Source: a virus. From it: a DNA stretch of 45,824 bases. The stretch is taken from IMG/VR virus record IMGVR_UViG_3300045120_000193, positions 1 through 45,824 of that record; one strand, written 5' to 3'. Position 1 is the first letter of the stretch; each line of letters opens with the position of its first letter. The notes under the pieces were generated by a model. The model was given only the letters and a program-made list of their open reading frames with translations. It was not told where the DNA came from and ran no database searches. The translations under genes were made by a program, and so were the position numbers. This document shows positions 31,329 through 38,213 of the stretch, in pieces.

Positions 31329-31492
31329 ATGAATTGCGGCTCCGGTATTTTCTCAAGCGAACCACCGGGAACCACATGAAACCACTGGTGCAGCAATCGA
31401 CAAAACCAGGCGTCGGCCACCCAACCGTTTAACCTAACCATTGTTGTGCAGTTAGGTGGCTCGACGCGAAAAGCAAATACCCAAGAGTTCAT
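31214..31492 (-). CDS. Small ORF coupled to the RusA gene, 92 aa (uncertain)
   Basis: ATG 31492 overlaps the RusA-like stop (ATGA), in line with operon habit. The product is rich in Trp, Cys, Pro and Asn (WVADAWFCRLLHQWFHVVPG, PEPQFIWCSEG). No family recognised. It conflicts with the 77-residue frame. Without it, the 400 bases between RusA and the helicase hold no gene. Confidence 0.4.
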   Translation of the reverse strand: MNSWVFAFRVEPPNCTTMVRLNGWVADAWFCRLLHQWFHVVPGGSLEKIPEPQFIWCSEGYARSHPSNRIAPENSKNIRQNRKPVQLSLFTT

Positions 31493-31920
31493 TCCAGATT
31501 CTCACTAATTAAAACATCGACACGCGATGGTTCTCCCCAACGTTTACGCAATGTCTCGGAAACAATTTGCGCGTCGTCCACGTAAATCACGCCCTTCAGC
31601 GCATCTTCTACCGCTCGCGTTAGCTTCAACAGATCCGGTCTTGTTTTAGGGCGACAGTCCGCAGCCTTGCTAAACGTGCCATCCGATTTGAAGTGTCCCT
31701 TAGGCCGGACCCGGTAGAATACTAGGGTCATGGACAATGCCTCCCTCAATAGCGGTCCCGCGTATGCCTGATGCGCTGCCGATGCGACCTGCTCTTTCCA
31801 TGAGCGCGACTTTTTATTGTCGTCGGTGATAATGACACGCTTGAGTTTTGGCTGGTAGAATCCCTTTTTACTGCCGGCTGTTTGCGGTTGCCCGAAAACC
31901 GTGAACTCGATTTTGGTCAT
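31489..31920 (-). CDS. rusA: RusA-like Holliday junction resolvase, 143 aa
   Basis: The family start (MTKIEFTVFGQPQTAGSKKGF) and the catalytic region (RPDLLKLTRAVEDALKGVIYVDDAQIV at ~91-117) with the conserved Asp residues are visible. The element KPDxDNLxKxxxDAL...DDxQI of the family appears here as RPDLLKLTRAVEDALKG. It cuts branched DNA made in replication, recombination or packaging. Located in the helicase operon. Length is normal for RusA (about 120-140). Confidence 0.85.
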   Translation of the reverse strand: MTKIEFTVFGQPQTAGSKKGFYQPKLKRVIITDDNKKSRSWKEQVASAAHQAYAGPLLREALSMTLVFYRVRPKGHFKSDGTFSKAADCRPKTRPDLLKLTRAVEDALKGVIYVDDAQIVSETLRKRWGEPSRVDVLISENLE

Positions 31921-32114
31921 AAATGCGCGGCAGGGTCGTTTCTGTGCTCAATATACGCGCGTTCCTGCCGCACCTTAGCCTTGAGTCTGAGAATGTAAGC
32001 GTGATTCCTGATCTGAACGTCATCAGGTTGCGTTTCCCATTCATCCAGTAACGCCTTGAGCGAGTAGTATCGTTCAATCCTTCGTTCGGTCGTTTCTTGC
32101 TTGGGACGCTTCAT
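31917..32114 (-). CDS. Small helical protein, 65 aa
   Basis: ATG 32114 overlaps the stop of the 43-residue membrane gene (ATGA) and the stop overlaps the RusA start. Charged helical protein (RRIERYYSLKALLDEWETQP, YILRLKAKVRQERAYIE). A longer frame with an unlikely start exists. No family recognised. Confidence 0.6.
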   Translation of the reverse strand: MKRPKQETTERRIERYYSLKALLDEWETQPDDVQIRNHAYILRLKAKVRQERAYIEHRNDPAAHL

Positions 32115-32242
32115 GTCAGCGCGAAAATTATGATGCCGACCGCTAGCCCGACGATGCTCCAAATTATTCCAACTTGATCCCAAATAGCGATGAAACCCGC
32201 TAGGCAAGCTATCGGAAGACCTAAGCAAAGCACAAATTTCAT
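32111..32242 (-). CDS. Small membrane protein, 43 aa
   Basis: Two hydrophobic helices (FVLCLGLPIACLAGFIAI and IIWSIVGLAVGIIIFAL) separated by a short polar turn (WDQVG). ATGA overlap with the next gene supports its reality. Early-block protein, perhaps modifying the host membrane. Confidence 0.6.
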   Translation of the reverse strand: MKFVLCLGLPIACLAGFIAIWDQVGIIWSIVGLAVGIIIFALT

Positions 32243-32263
32243 AAAAGAATGAACGTCAGAGAC

Positions 32264-32464
32264 TCAGCGCCGTTTCTCAGTTCCCCCAGAGTGCTCCGGC
32301 TGCCGACTGGTAACTCCGACGTTCAAAGTATCATCGTGGATCGAAACCAAAATTACGAGAGGAACGAAGACAGCATAGAACTGCCACGTAAATAGATTCC
32401 AACCTAAAAGAGACAGGCAAATAGAAATCCACATCGCCCAAGCATATTTGCAGATCCATTTCAT
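32264..32464 (-). CDS. Small membrane protein, 66 aa
   Basis: Two membrane helices (AWAMWISICLSLLGWNLFTW and FYAVFVPLVILVSI), a Trp-rich start and a polar, basic end. Its ATG overlaps the RHH gene stop (ATGA). Function unknown. Confidence 0.6.
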   Translation of the reverse strand: MKWICKYAWAMWISICLSLLGWNLFTWQFYAVFVPLVILVSIHDDTLNVGVTSRQPEHSGGTEKRR

Positions 32465-32610
32465 TTTGGATCCGGCGCCTCCTTGATTGATCGTAGGTAG
32501 ATGCGCAGGGCTTCGTCGATTTGGTACTCCAGCGTCCGCTTGTTGGCTCTAGCACGAGCCTTAAGCCTACGATGATCTGACGGACGAATCTTTACCATCT
32601 TCCTGCTCAT
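32461..32610 (-). CDS. Ribbon-helix-helix (Arc/MetJ/CopG-like) regulator, 49 aa
   Basis: A short beta strand (KMVKIRPSDH, residues ~4-13) leads into two helices (RRLKARARANKRTLEYQIDE, EALRIYLRSIKE), the RHH fold used for sequence-specific DNA binding as dimers. It is the first gene of the minus early operon and starts in the divergent region with the GCTTGACAAGC palindrome. It is the best candidate for the phage's own regulator, possibly acting on that site and on the related palindrome at 24003-24027. No toxin partner is apparent. Confidence 0.75.
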   Translation of the reverse strand: MSRKMVKIRPSDHRRLKARARANKRTLEYQIDEALRIYLRSIKEAPDPK

Positions 32611-32679
32611 TTATTTTGGTAAACTAAAGTAAAATCAGGGCTTGACAAGCATTTTCTTTTGAAATAATCTGGAGGTCTT
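32611..32679. promoter_or_regulatory. Divergent promoter/operator region between RHH operon and recombination operon
   Basis: Contains GCTTGACAAGC at 32640-32650 (a palindrome with a central base) and, in plus orientation, a -35-like TTGACA at 32642-32647 spaced 17 bases from TAATCT at 32665-32670. The strong ribosome site GGAGG (32671-32675) for the metallopeptidase-like gene starts immediately after that -10, so the promoter assignment is doubtful and start-site position is uncertain. AT-rich TAAACTAAAGTAAAA lies on the RHH side. Confidence 0.5.
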
Positions 32680-33252
32680 ATGTCAGCCATTTATTCCAAA
32701 GCACCCGGAGAAGTGATTGAAAAAGCCAGAGCGTTAATCGAGAAAAATCACTTCGACCTTCACAATAACAGCGTGCGAATTGATTTCATCTTCGCCAACT
32801 CAACACTTAACGACGATGGCGTTCCTGTCGGTCCAGCGTTAAAGCACAACGGCTATGCCGCGCTCGGACTCACGCGAATCCTAGGACCAAAAGAACGACT
32901 CATGGAGCGCGGAGACTGCGAGATTGTCATTGACGGTGATCGTTGGCCGAATCTCTCAACAGAAAAACAGGACGCTCTCATTGACCATGAGCTTGAACAT
33001 TTGCAACCAAAGTTCACGAAGACCGGAGATGTCGTAACCGACGATCTGAACCGGCCAAAACTCAAACTCCGCAAGCACGATCACCAATTCGGATGGTTCG
33101 ACAACGTAGCACGCAGACACGGAAAAGAGTCAATCGAGGTCAACCAGTTCAAGGCACTTTGCGAGAGCGAACAAGGCCAACTCTATTTCCCATTCGTTAG
33201 TTTGGAAAGCATAAAGCGGATCGCAGATTCAATGAAAGACACAAACCCATGA
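32680..33252 (+). CDS. HELEH metallopeptidase-like phage protein, 190 aa
   Basis: GGAGG precedes the start. HELEH (residues ~107-111, in ALIDHELEHLQP) is a zinc-binding HExxH motif. The region after it contains KLRKHDHQFGWFDNVARRHG at ~127-146, a pattern seen in the phage metallopeptidase family (PF18894-like), where a later His/Asp completes the site. The start (AIYSKAPGEVIEKARALIEK) is helical. It lies at the head of the recombination operon. Whether it cuts proteins or merely binds metal is not known. Confidence 0.7.
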   Translation: MSAIYSKAPGEVIEKARALIEKNHFDLHNNSVRIDFIFANSTLNDDGVPVGPALKHNGYAALGLTRILGPKERLMERGDCEIVIDGDRWPNLSTEKQDALIDHELEHLQPKFTKTGDVVTDDLNRPKLKLRKHDHQFGWFDNVARRHGKESIEVNQFKALCESEQGQLYFPFVSLESIKRIADSMKDTNP

Positions 33253-34322
33253 ATGAAGAAAAATCAGAAATAGCGAACTTTGAAATCGTAACCACGCCGA
33301 CCGCGCTCGAATCTCTTGAGCGTGCTAACATTGATATGCAGATCGCAACAGCGAAGCGTTATCCACGAAGCCTCGCAGTCGTGAAAAAGAAAATGCTCGA
33401 CCTCGCCACGCTCGACCAGGAAACGGCGGCGAGTTGTTTTTATCGCCTGAACCGACAGGGAAGGAACATTGAAGGTCCAACGATTCGGCTCGCGGAAATC
33501 GCGGTCAGTTCGTTCGGGAACCTACGCTACGGCGCCCGAGTAATCAGCAACGACAAAAAGGTTATCACCGCGCAAGGCTACTGCTTTGATCTTGAATCCA
33601 ACGTGATGAGCCAGGTGGAAGTCCAACGCCGGATTACAGACCGCAACGGTCACACGTATTCCGACGATATGCAGGTAGTGACTGGCAATGCTGCTTGCGC
33701 AATCGCGGCGCGCAACGCCGTTTTCAAGGTCGTGCCGTTCGCGTTCATCAAACCGATTTTCTCGGCTGCGAAGAAAGCGGCGGTCGGAGATATTAAGACT
33801 TTGGTTGAACGACGGACAGCAATGTTGCAAAATTTCGCGGCATTAGGCGTGAACGATAAGCGAGTACTTTCTGCAATCGGCAAAACCGGAATTGAGGAAA
33901 TCGGACTTGCCGAACTCGAAACGTTGATCGGCCTACGCAACGCAATCGAGGATAAAGAGCAGACCGTCGAGGAAGCGTTTCCACAGATTATAGCTCGCGC
34001 TCAAGTTCCTAAGACTGAGCCTCCGACTGAGAAAGGTCTGACTCCCGAACCACCTACCGCCGAAAATCCTTCCAAAAAAAAACTGACTCGGAAGAAAAAA
34101 GAATACCCTTCTTCTGAGACGCCTCCAAATCTGCTGTCGATCACAAAACTGCTAGTAGCCAGTGGATTCAGCCATCAAGATTTCATGGAGATAGCTTTGG
34201 AACAAGGATGGGTGACTGCCGACCAGAAATGGCCGCTGCCAGAAGAAACCCTCGCTCAGTTCATCGACCCGGAGAATTGGGCGGTGGCCATCAAACCTGA
34301 ACTTGAGGCTCTTAAAAAGTGA
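33249..34322 (+). CDS. Probable single-strand annealing / RecT-like phage protein, 357 aa
   Basis: Core pattern RSLAVVKKKMLDLATLDQET, then YRLNRQGRNIEGPTIRLAEI, ARVISNDKKVITAQGYCFDL, and VTGNAACAIAARNAVFKVVP (~150-170). This is a widespread phage family usually found directly before a Cas4/RecB-like nuclease, as here. By genomic pairing it is a likely annealing protein, but family assignment by pattern is not proof. The C-terminal third is Pro/Lys-rich then helical. GTGA overlap to the next gene. Confidence 0.6.
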   Translation: MNEEKSEIANFEIVTTPTALESLERANIDMQIATAKRYPRSLAVVKKKMLDLATLDQETAASCFYRLNRQGRNIEGPTIRLAEIAVSSFGNLRYGARVISNDKKVITAQGYCFDLESNVMSQVEVQRRITDRNGHTYSDDMQVVTGNAACAIAARNAVFKVVPFAFIKPIFSAAKKAAVGDIKTLVERRTAMLQNFAALGVNDKRVLSAIGKTGIEEIGLAELETLIGLRNAIEDKEQTVEEAFPQIIARAQVPKTEPPTEKGLTPEPPTAENPSKKKLTRKKKEYPSSETPPNLLSITKLLVASGFSHQDFMEIALEQGWVTADQKWPLPEETLAQFIDPENWAVAIKPELEALKK

Positions 34323-34651
34323 GTAATTTACGTGAAACTATTCCAGCTGGAAAAGAATCATTTTGCCCGACGAACGGCACTGCTTATTACATGATCTATA
34401 ACGCCGTCAGAAACCAAAAAGGGCTAATCCACGGAAAGTTTGACAACTCAATCGGTGAGCACTGCGCCATAGGGAGCTACTTTTCTCTGCGTACGAATCT
34501 GTCACTGAACGAACAGTTAATAGATGAGGTTGCGGCCGTAAACGATTCGATTCCTCGTGCAACAAAAGGTCAGAGAAAGTTCCATGTTCTTCGGTGGCTA
34601 AAATGGAAGCTCGCTGAGTACGGATTTGAAGGGTTCAAAAAGAAGAAATGA
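34319..34651 (+). CDS. Phage protein of unknown function, 110 aa
   Basis: GTG start overlapping the stop of the annealing-protein gene, between it and the nuclease. Motifs are HGKFDNSIGEHCAIGSYF and LRWLKWKLAEYGF. I recognise the general shape from phage recombination clusters but not its role. It may be an accessory of the annealing/nuclease pair. Confidence 0.6.
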   Translation: MSNLRETIPAGKESFCPTNGTAYYMIYNAVRNQKGLIHGKFDNSIGEHCAIGSYFSLRTNLSLNEQLIDEVAAVNDSIPRATKGQRKFHVLRWLKWKLAEYGFEGFKKKK

Positions 34652-35790
34652 TCTTCCGTGCCTCAAATATGCAGCGCCGGTTCCTCTGTCGAGGGTCGGC
34701 TAGGATGGAACTCGGATTACCCGACAGGGACAGCGAGGACGCAAAAGAAGGTCGATTACTGCACTCATACTCTGCGAACAAAAACTTAGACCGCTCAACG
34801 CTCAAACCCGAGCATCAAGACGTTCTCCGAATCGCTGACGAAATTGACGAATCAGTTTTCAAGAGGGCAGAGGAACAATTTCTGCCAAAGAGAGAAGAAG
34901 CGTATGACTACGACGAAGGGCATGAGAAAGAGATTTGGTTGATGCGCGGTGAGAAGCGCGAGATCCCAGGGCATTGCGATACTTGGCGCTACTACACAAA
35001 TTCCAAACTTGTCGTTATATCAGACCGTAAATTCGGCAGAAATCCAGTCGAGCCGGCGGATGCGAATTTTCAGCTACGTACATATTCTGTAGCAGCCGCA
35101 GACGAATGGAACGATGCTGAGAACATTGTGGTCGCTATCAATCAGCCGCGACTTGGCTATTTCGAGCGTTCTACAACCGCGTTCTATAATCGTGAGGATG
35201 TTGAGGCTGCTAGAAATGAACTGCTCGCAATAAAGGATGATTGCGAAAAGCCCAACGCTCCGCTGTCAGCGAGTGAGGATGCGTGCCGAAATTGCAGAGC
35301 GGCACGACCAGAACTTTGTCCAGCATTCAAAAAAGCGATGCAGGTTCCAGCAGTCATCACACCAGACGCGGCGCTGTCTAAGGCTGCAAGAGAAGAGTTT
35401 TTGCAGCAGCGTGTGGCACAGTTTACCGACGAAGAACTTGAGAAAACGTTTCTGGCGCTCACTCTATCTCGATACGCGCACGATTCGGTTCACGACGAAA
35501 TACGGAAGCGCAAAGCGAACGGCGGCATGACCAATTTCGAGATTGCGAAAGACTCCGAGGTTCGAGAGGTCGTCAATCCCCGTCGAGGTATATCACTTCT
35601 GTCACTCGCTGGTTGGGAGAAGTCGGACATATTCGATTGCGTACCGAAGTTATCGCTCACGGATGTCGAAGCAAAGCTGCGAAAGCAACATCCAAACTGG
35701 ACTGCGAAAGAGGCCAAAGATTGGGTAAATTTCAAGCTGTCGAGCGTGATAGAAAAGGTGACGCGCAAAGGAAGGATAATTCGCAAGTGA
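34648..35790 (+). CDS. PD-(D/E)XK nuclease, Cas4/RecB-like, 380 aa
   Basis: N-terminal RFLCRGSARMELGLP at ~11-25 and EGRLLHSYSANK (His of the fold) at ~34-45. GHCDTWRYYTNSKLVVISDRK at ~110-132 gives the D...(D)xK core. A Cys cluster (CRNCRAARPELCP at ~213-225) after the core resembles the iron-sulfur-like Cys of Cas4-type exonucleases, with an earlier Cys at ~14. Helical C-terminal end. Likely a 5'-3' DNA exonuclease that feeds the annealing protein. Confidence 0.75.
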   Translation: MIFRASNMQRRFLCRGSARMELGLPDRDSEDAKEGRLLHSYSANKNLDRSTLKPEHQDVLRIADEIDESVFKRAEEQFLPKREEAYDYDEGHEKEIWLMRGEKREIPGHCDTWRYYTNSKLVVISDRKFGRNPVEPADANFQLRTYSVAAADEWNDAENIVVAINQPRLGYFERSTTAFYNREDVEAARNELLAIKDDCEKPNAPLSASEDACRNCRAARPELCPAFKKAMQVPAVITPDAALSKAAREEFLQQRVAQFTDEELEKTFLALTLSRYAHDSVHDEIRKRKANGGMTNFEIAKDSEVREVVNPRRGISLLSLAGWEKSDIFDCVPKLSLTDVEAKLRKQHPNWTAKEAKDWVNFKLSSVIEKVTRKGRIIRK

Positions 35791-35825
35791 CTGAACAAAC
35801 TACATTGGAGTGTAAAGACGAATGA
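35787..35825 (+). CDS. 12-codon bridging ORF (uncertain)
   Basis: GTG overlaps the nuclease stop (GTGA) and its TGA overlaps the next ATG (ATGA). Product VTEQTTLECKDE. It is too short to score as a gene, but its exact coupling at both ends suggests it passes ribosomes from the nuclease to the Cys-rich gene. Confidence 0.3.
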   Translation: MTEQTTLECKDE

Positions 35826-36019
35826 CGATGCAAGAGAAACAATCTGCTTTCCTTTACGGATACAGGGATCCAGCGCTTACGAAATGCCGATGCGGACATT
35901 CAAGACAAGGGCACACTTGGAAGGGGAATGGCTGCGCGGTCACTGGCTGCGACTGCAAGACCTTTCAAGTCCGCAAGTCTCCGTCTTTACAAACTGTGCC
36001 AGAAGGTAAAGACAAATGA
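35822..36019 (+). CDS. Small Cys/His-rich protein, 65 aa
   Basis: Residues ~22-48 hold KCRCGHSRQGHTWKGNGC and AVTGCDCKTFQ, a CxCGHxxxxH...C...CxC arrangement typical of a small metal-binding unit found in phages and bacteria. Coupled to both neighbours. Function unknown. Confidence 0.65.
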   Translation: MTMQEKQSAFLYGYRDPALTKCRCGHSRQGHTWKGNGCAVTGCDCKTFQVRKSPSLQTVPEGKDK

Positions 36020-36312
36020 GCAACGATCAAGCGGCCTGCTGCGCCCATTGCAGGGTAATCCTAAAACACATTGACCATGAGGACGGGACTCGATCTGATT
36101 ATTGGGAATGCGATTCAGGTTGCGGCAGAAAGTTTTCTCCTGCGGGCAACGACGAAGCTACAGAGGCGGGAATGGTTTACAATGAGGTTCATTCAGTCTG
36201 TAAACGCTATTGCAGCGAAGGTGATAGGCTAACCGTTCTTGGTGTAGTGGGCGCTCTTGAAGCAGTTAAGGCGGACATCCTCGATATGCTCGTTCGGCAC
36301 AACACGAAATAG
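36016..36312 (+). CDS. Small zinc-ribbon protein, 98 aa
   Basis: CCAHC at ~8-12 and CDSGCGRKF at ~32-40 make a probable zinc ribbon. A helical second half (NEVHSVCKRYC, then a VLGVVGALEAVKADIL helix) follows. It is the last gene of early block C and converges on the late block; only 16 bases separate the stops. Function unknown. Confidence 0.65.
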   Translation: MSNDQAACCAHCRVILKHIDHEDGTRSDYWECDSGCGRKFSPAGNDEATEAGMVYNEVHSVCKRYCSEGDRLTVLGVVGALEAVKADILDMLVRHNTK

Positions 36313-36328
36313 TGACGGTCTTTGCAAA

Positions 36329-36610
36329 TTACGGTTTTTTGTTCAAGGGCAGGAACTCGTTATCAATCTTGCGCCACTGGCTACCATCGGCATCAATCCA
36401 GACGCCAAGCGGACTGTCGCCGTATCTCCATACGCGATACCGAGAATTGCCTGAATCGCCCTTTCGCCAGTCGTAATGCCGGTATGCGATTGCGCCCGGA
36501 TGGTTGCTCGTGGTGTAACACCCTGAGAATACCAAGAAAAGCGCGATGAGATATTTACCTGGAAGGAACAAAGTGCGTAGCACAACTCCCAAAGGTAACG
36601 ACGATTTCAT
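36329..36610 (-). CDS. Putative lipoprotein, 93 aa (last gene of the late block)
   Basis: Frame opens MKSSLPLGVV and has a signal-type hydrophobic run ending in a lipobox-like FSGC (KYLIALFLVFSGCYTTS). A later TTG could be the real start, because the ATG lies inside the upstream small gene. Mature part is polar with YRHYDWRKGD and WIDADGSQW. It might be a spanin-like outer-membrane partner, given its place among lysis-region genes, but this is inference. Confidence 0.5.
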   Translation of the reverse strand: MKSSLPLGVVLRTLFLPGKYLIALFLVFSGCYTTSNHPGAIAYRHYDWRKGDSGNSRYRVWRYGDSPLGVWIDADGSQWRKIDNEFLPLNKKP

Positions 36611-36674
36611 ATGCAACCACAGCCACAACAATTATCAAGATTGTCGCCAGAATGTACGTCCAGTCGTATTTCAT
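36555..36674 (-). CDS. Small membrane protein, 39 aa
   Basis: ATG 36674 overlaps the previous stop (ATGA). One membrane helix (YILATILIIVVAVVAYEIVV) with a short polar tail. It overlaps the beginning of the lipoprotein frame by about 56 bases, so the two may be an overlapping pair, as i-spanin/o-spanin genes often are. This resemblance is positional only. Confidence 0.5.
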   Translation of the reverse strand: MKYDWTYILATILIIVVAVVAYEIVVTFGSCATHFVPSR

Positions 36675-36850
36675 TGCTTGCCTAGACCGCCTTTTTTAGC
36701 TGACGCGCGCTTGGCCATGCCGTCGATAAACACCCGCAACTGCTGCCAAATAGCCTCGTAAGCTATGCCTTCCTTAGTCTTTTCTTCCAGCCTGACCATC
36801 TCGCGCTTGATCTTGCTTCGCGTTTCTGCTGCTGCTTTATTTGCGGTCAC
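36671..36850 (-). CDS. Small basic helical protein, 59 aa
   Basis: GTG 36850 and TGA coupled to the membrane gene (ATGA). Lys/Arg/Glu-rich coiled-coil-like helix (KIKREMVRLEEKTKEGIAYE) and a basic end. Too short for the ORF list but well placed. No family recognised. Confidence 0.5.
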   Translation of the reverse strand: MTANKAAAETRSKIKREMVRLEEKTKEGIAYEAIWQQLRVFIDGMAKRASAKKGGLGKQ

Positions 36851-37007
36851 AAGTTCTTGTTACAGGGATTATAGATGTTCCATCTTCGAGTTGTTTTGAG
36901 CATTTGGTGTGAACAGTAAAAACGCGGTCGGTGTCGTCCGACATTGTGGCAAGACAAAAGTCCTCGAGTACAACTTCTCCGCAGACGTAGCATTTTAGAG
37001 GGTTCAT
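36837..37007 (-). CDS. Small zinc-ribbon protein, 56 aa
   Basis: The ORF from ATG 37007 contains KCYVCGEVVLEDFC at ~5-18 with later Cys (TKCSKQLE, TRTCDRK), a likely zinc ribbon. Overlaps the next gene by 14 bases and the previous gene by 3 (ATGA). Function unknown. Confidence 0.6.
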   Translation of the reverse strand: MNPLKCYVCGEVVLEDFCLATMSDDTDRVFTVHTKCSKQLEDGTSIIPVTRTCDRK

Positions 37008-37288
37008 TTGTCAGGATCAATGCGGCAAAGTGCAGCCCTGAGCGCGTCCAATTCCTGATCGTACGGCCTTGGTCCAAAGTTTCCGCCGTCGATTGCGTAC
37101 GTCGGAGACTGAACGCGGATGTTGTCCAGCTTTTCCACTAAGGTCTTCGCCCTTCCCAACGCTTTACCTTGTACATTGATTATTTGAACGAGCCCTGCGA
37201 CGGTGGAGTAGTCGCCAACGCCAGCCCAAGGAGTTTTCAGTCTGGCCTCAGTGTCGCGTAGCAATTCTCGTTCTTTTTTGGTCAACAT
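37004..37288 (-). CDS. Small helical phage protein, 94 aa
   Basis: ATG 37288 gives MLTKKERELLRDTEARLKTP, then a helical body (ALGRAKTLVEKLDNIR) and DQELDALRAALCRIDPDK. The upstream frame overlaps the 56-residue Cys gene, so the shorter start is preferred. Unknown function. Confidence 0.55.
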   Translation of the reverse strand: MLTKKERELLRDTEARLKTPWAGVGDYSTVAGLVQIINVQGKALGRAKTLVEKLDNIRVQSPTYAIDGGNFGPRPYDQELDALRAALCRIDPDK

Positions 37289-37452
37289 TGCTTGTGTCCA
37301 ACGTCGCCTTTCTTGATGATGTCCAAACCACATGCAGCAACGAAAATCTTACCGCATTTCCAGCACGTCCATCGAACTTCGTCATCAGAAACCCTGCTAA
37401 GATCGCGATAATCGAATCGATGCCTGCAAAATAATTGCCGTAAGAAGCTCAT
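37282..37452 (-). CDS. Small Cys-containing protein, 56 aa
   Basis: ATG 37452 follows the upstream stop in ATGA coupling. Product begins MSFLRQLFCRHRFDYRDLSR and has WTCWKCGKIFVAACG at ~32-46, a possible zinc site (CxxC plus flanking Cys/His) as in short phage proteins of the LFCRHxWxD...CxxCGK type. Unknown role. Confidence 0.6.
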   Translation of the reverse strand: MSFLRQLFCRHRFDYRDLSRVSDDEVRWTCWKCGKIFVAACGLDIIKKGDVGHKQC

Positions 37453-37550
37453 TTTAATGGAAGCAGAACGACTAGAACGGCAACGACGACAGCAGTCAAA
37501 GCTACGAGCGCAAGGACATTGATCCCGTAAATGTGGAAGTACGCAATCAC
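37449..37550 (-). CDS. Tiny membrane protein, 33 aa
   Basis: GTG 37550 start and ATGA stop overlap. Nearly all hydrophobic (VLALVALTAVVVAVLVVLLP), a single membrane helix. Its size is like a small holin or lysis-regulation peptide, but this is a guess. Confidence 0.45.
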   Translation of the reverse strand: MIAYFHIYGINVLALVALTAVVVAVLVVLLPLK

Positions 37551-37563
37551 GGCCTACTTTGAT

Positions 37564-37662
37564 TTATTTCCATAAATTACGAGCATTGACTACCGACCCG
37601 AACCACTGACAACCGCACATTGCCAATGCGATGCCAGTGATCCACACTGCGCTCAGCTTCAC
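37564..37662 (-). CDS. Tiny putative lipoprotein, 32 aa
   Basis: GTG 37662 overlaps the previous stop (GTGA). Signal-like start KLSAVWITGIALAMCGCQWF with two Cys in lipobox-like positions, then VVNARNLWK. May be a very small outer-membrane lipoprotein such as a spanin part, but evidence is limited. Confidence 0.45.
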   Translation of the reverse strand: MKLSAVWITGIALAMCGCQWFGSVVNARNLWK

Positions 37663-37970
37663 GGAATTTTATCAGGCGCGAATGGTGGCGGATGCGGCTG
37701 CGCGTCGATTGTGCTATTGATGAACGCTAACAACGCATCGTGCATTGCCGGCGTGATAACAGCGTCCGGATGCGCCTTCAGAAGCGCGGCGATTTGCTGG
37801 CCCCATCTCTTTTCAAACTCAGCTTTGAGTCTGTTCGGGTCGATATTGTGGACGATCGGCTTGGGCGGGAGTCCGCCTTGTCCCGGTCGCGTCGGCGGCG
37901 TAGGCGGCGGCCGCGGGGTTGGCGTTGGCCTATCTGGTAGTGCCATATTTTTCTTCTTTCGTTTGCTCAC
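37659..37970 (-). CDS. Pro/Thr-rich small protein, 103 aa
   Basis: Lys-rich start (MSKRKKKNMALPDRPTPTPR), a Thr/Pro-rich region to ~30, then a helical C-terminal part (LKAEFEKRWGQQIAALLKAH) with a PITPAMHDALLAF-like end. Another carrier of the Thr-Pro theme. GTG start overlaps the previous stop. No signal peptide. Confidence 0.6.
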   Translation of the reverse strand: MSKRKKKNMALPDRPTPTPRPPPTPPTRPGQGGLPPKPIVHNIDPNRLKAEFEKRWGQQIAALLKAHPDAVITPAMHDALLAFINSTIDAQPHPPPFAPDKIP

Positions 37971-38209
37971 GGCGTTGGCGGATTCGCGATTGCGGCCGCG
38001 AGCGCGTCTGATTTCGCCTTCAATGCTGTGCCTAGATCGGTAAGCGGTTGCATTTGCGCGGAGGTTGCTCCGTCCGCCATTGCCGCTGCTACGGCGTCCG
38101 CGATTTTTTGTGCCACGCCCAAAATGAACGTGGTTGCGCTATCCACTACGCCTTCGGTGTCTGTGACTTCCTGAGTTAATGCTGCGATTTGTTCTGTTGC
38201 TGATGCCAT
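37967..38209 (-). CDS. Small Ala-rich coiled-coil protein, 80 aa
   Basis: Ala/Asp/Gln-rich helical protein (IAALTQEVTDTEGVVDSATT, ALKAKSDALAAAIA) ending NPPTP. Similar small helical proteins occur in phage fibre-adjacent regions. Probably a virion or structural accessory. Unknown function. Confidence 0.55.
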   Translation of the reverse strand: MASATEQIAALTQEVTDTEGVVDSATTFILGVAQKIADAVAAAMADGATSAQMQPLTDLGTALKAKSDALAAAIANPPTP

Positions 38210-38213
38210 TTTA

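Noticed and set aside
28543-32633. 11-base match ACTAAAGTAAA between the iteron gap and the RHH promoter region
   Set aside because: Short, AT-rich and in opposite orientation; could easily be chance.
32642-32670. A firm sigma-70 promoter TTGACA-N17-TAATCT for the metallopeptidase gene
   Set aside because: The -10 matches only about half of consensus, and the expected start of transcription would fall inside or after the ribosome site. Kept only as a weak possibility within the regulatory region.
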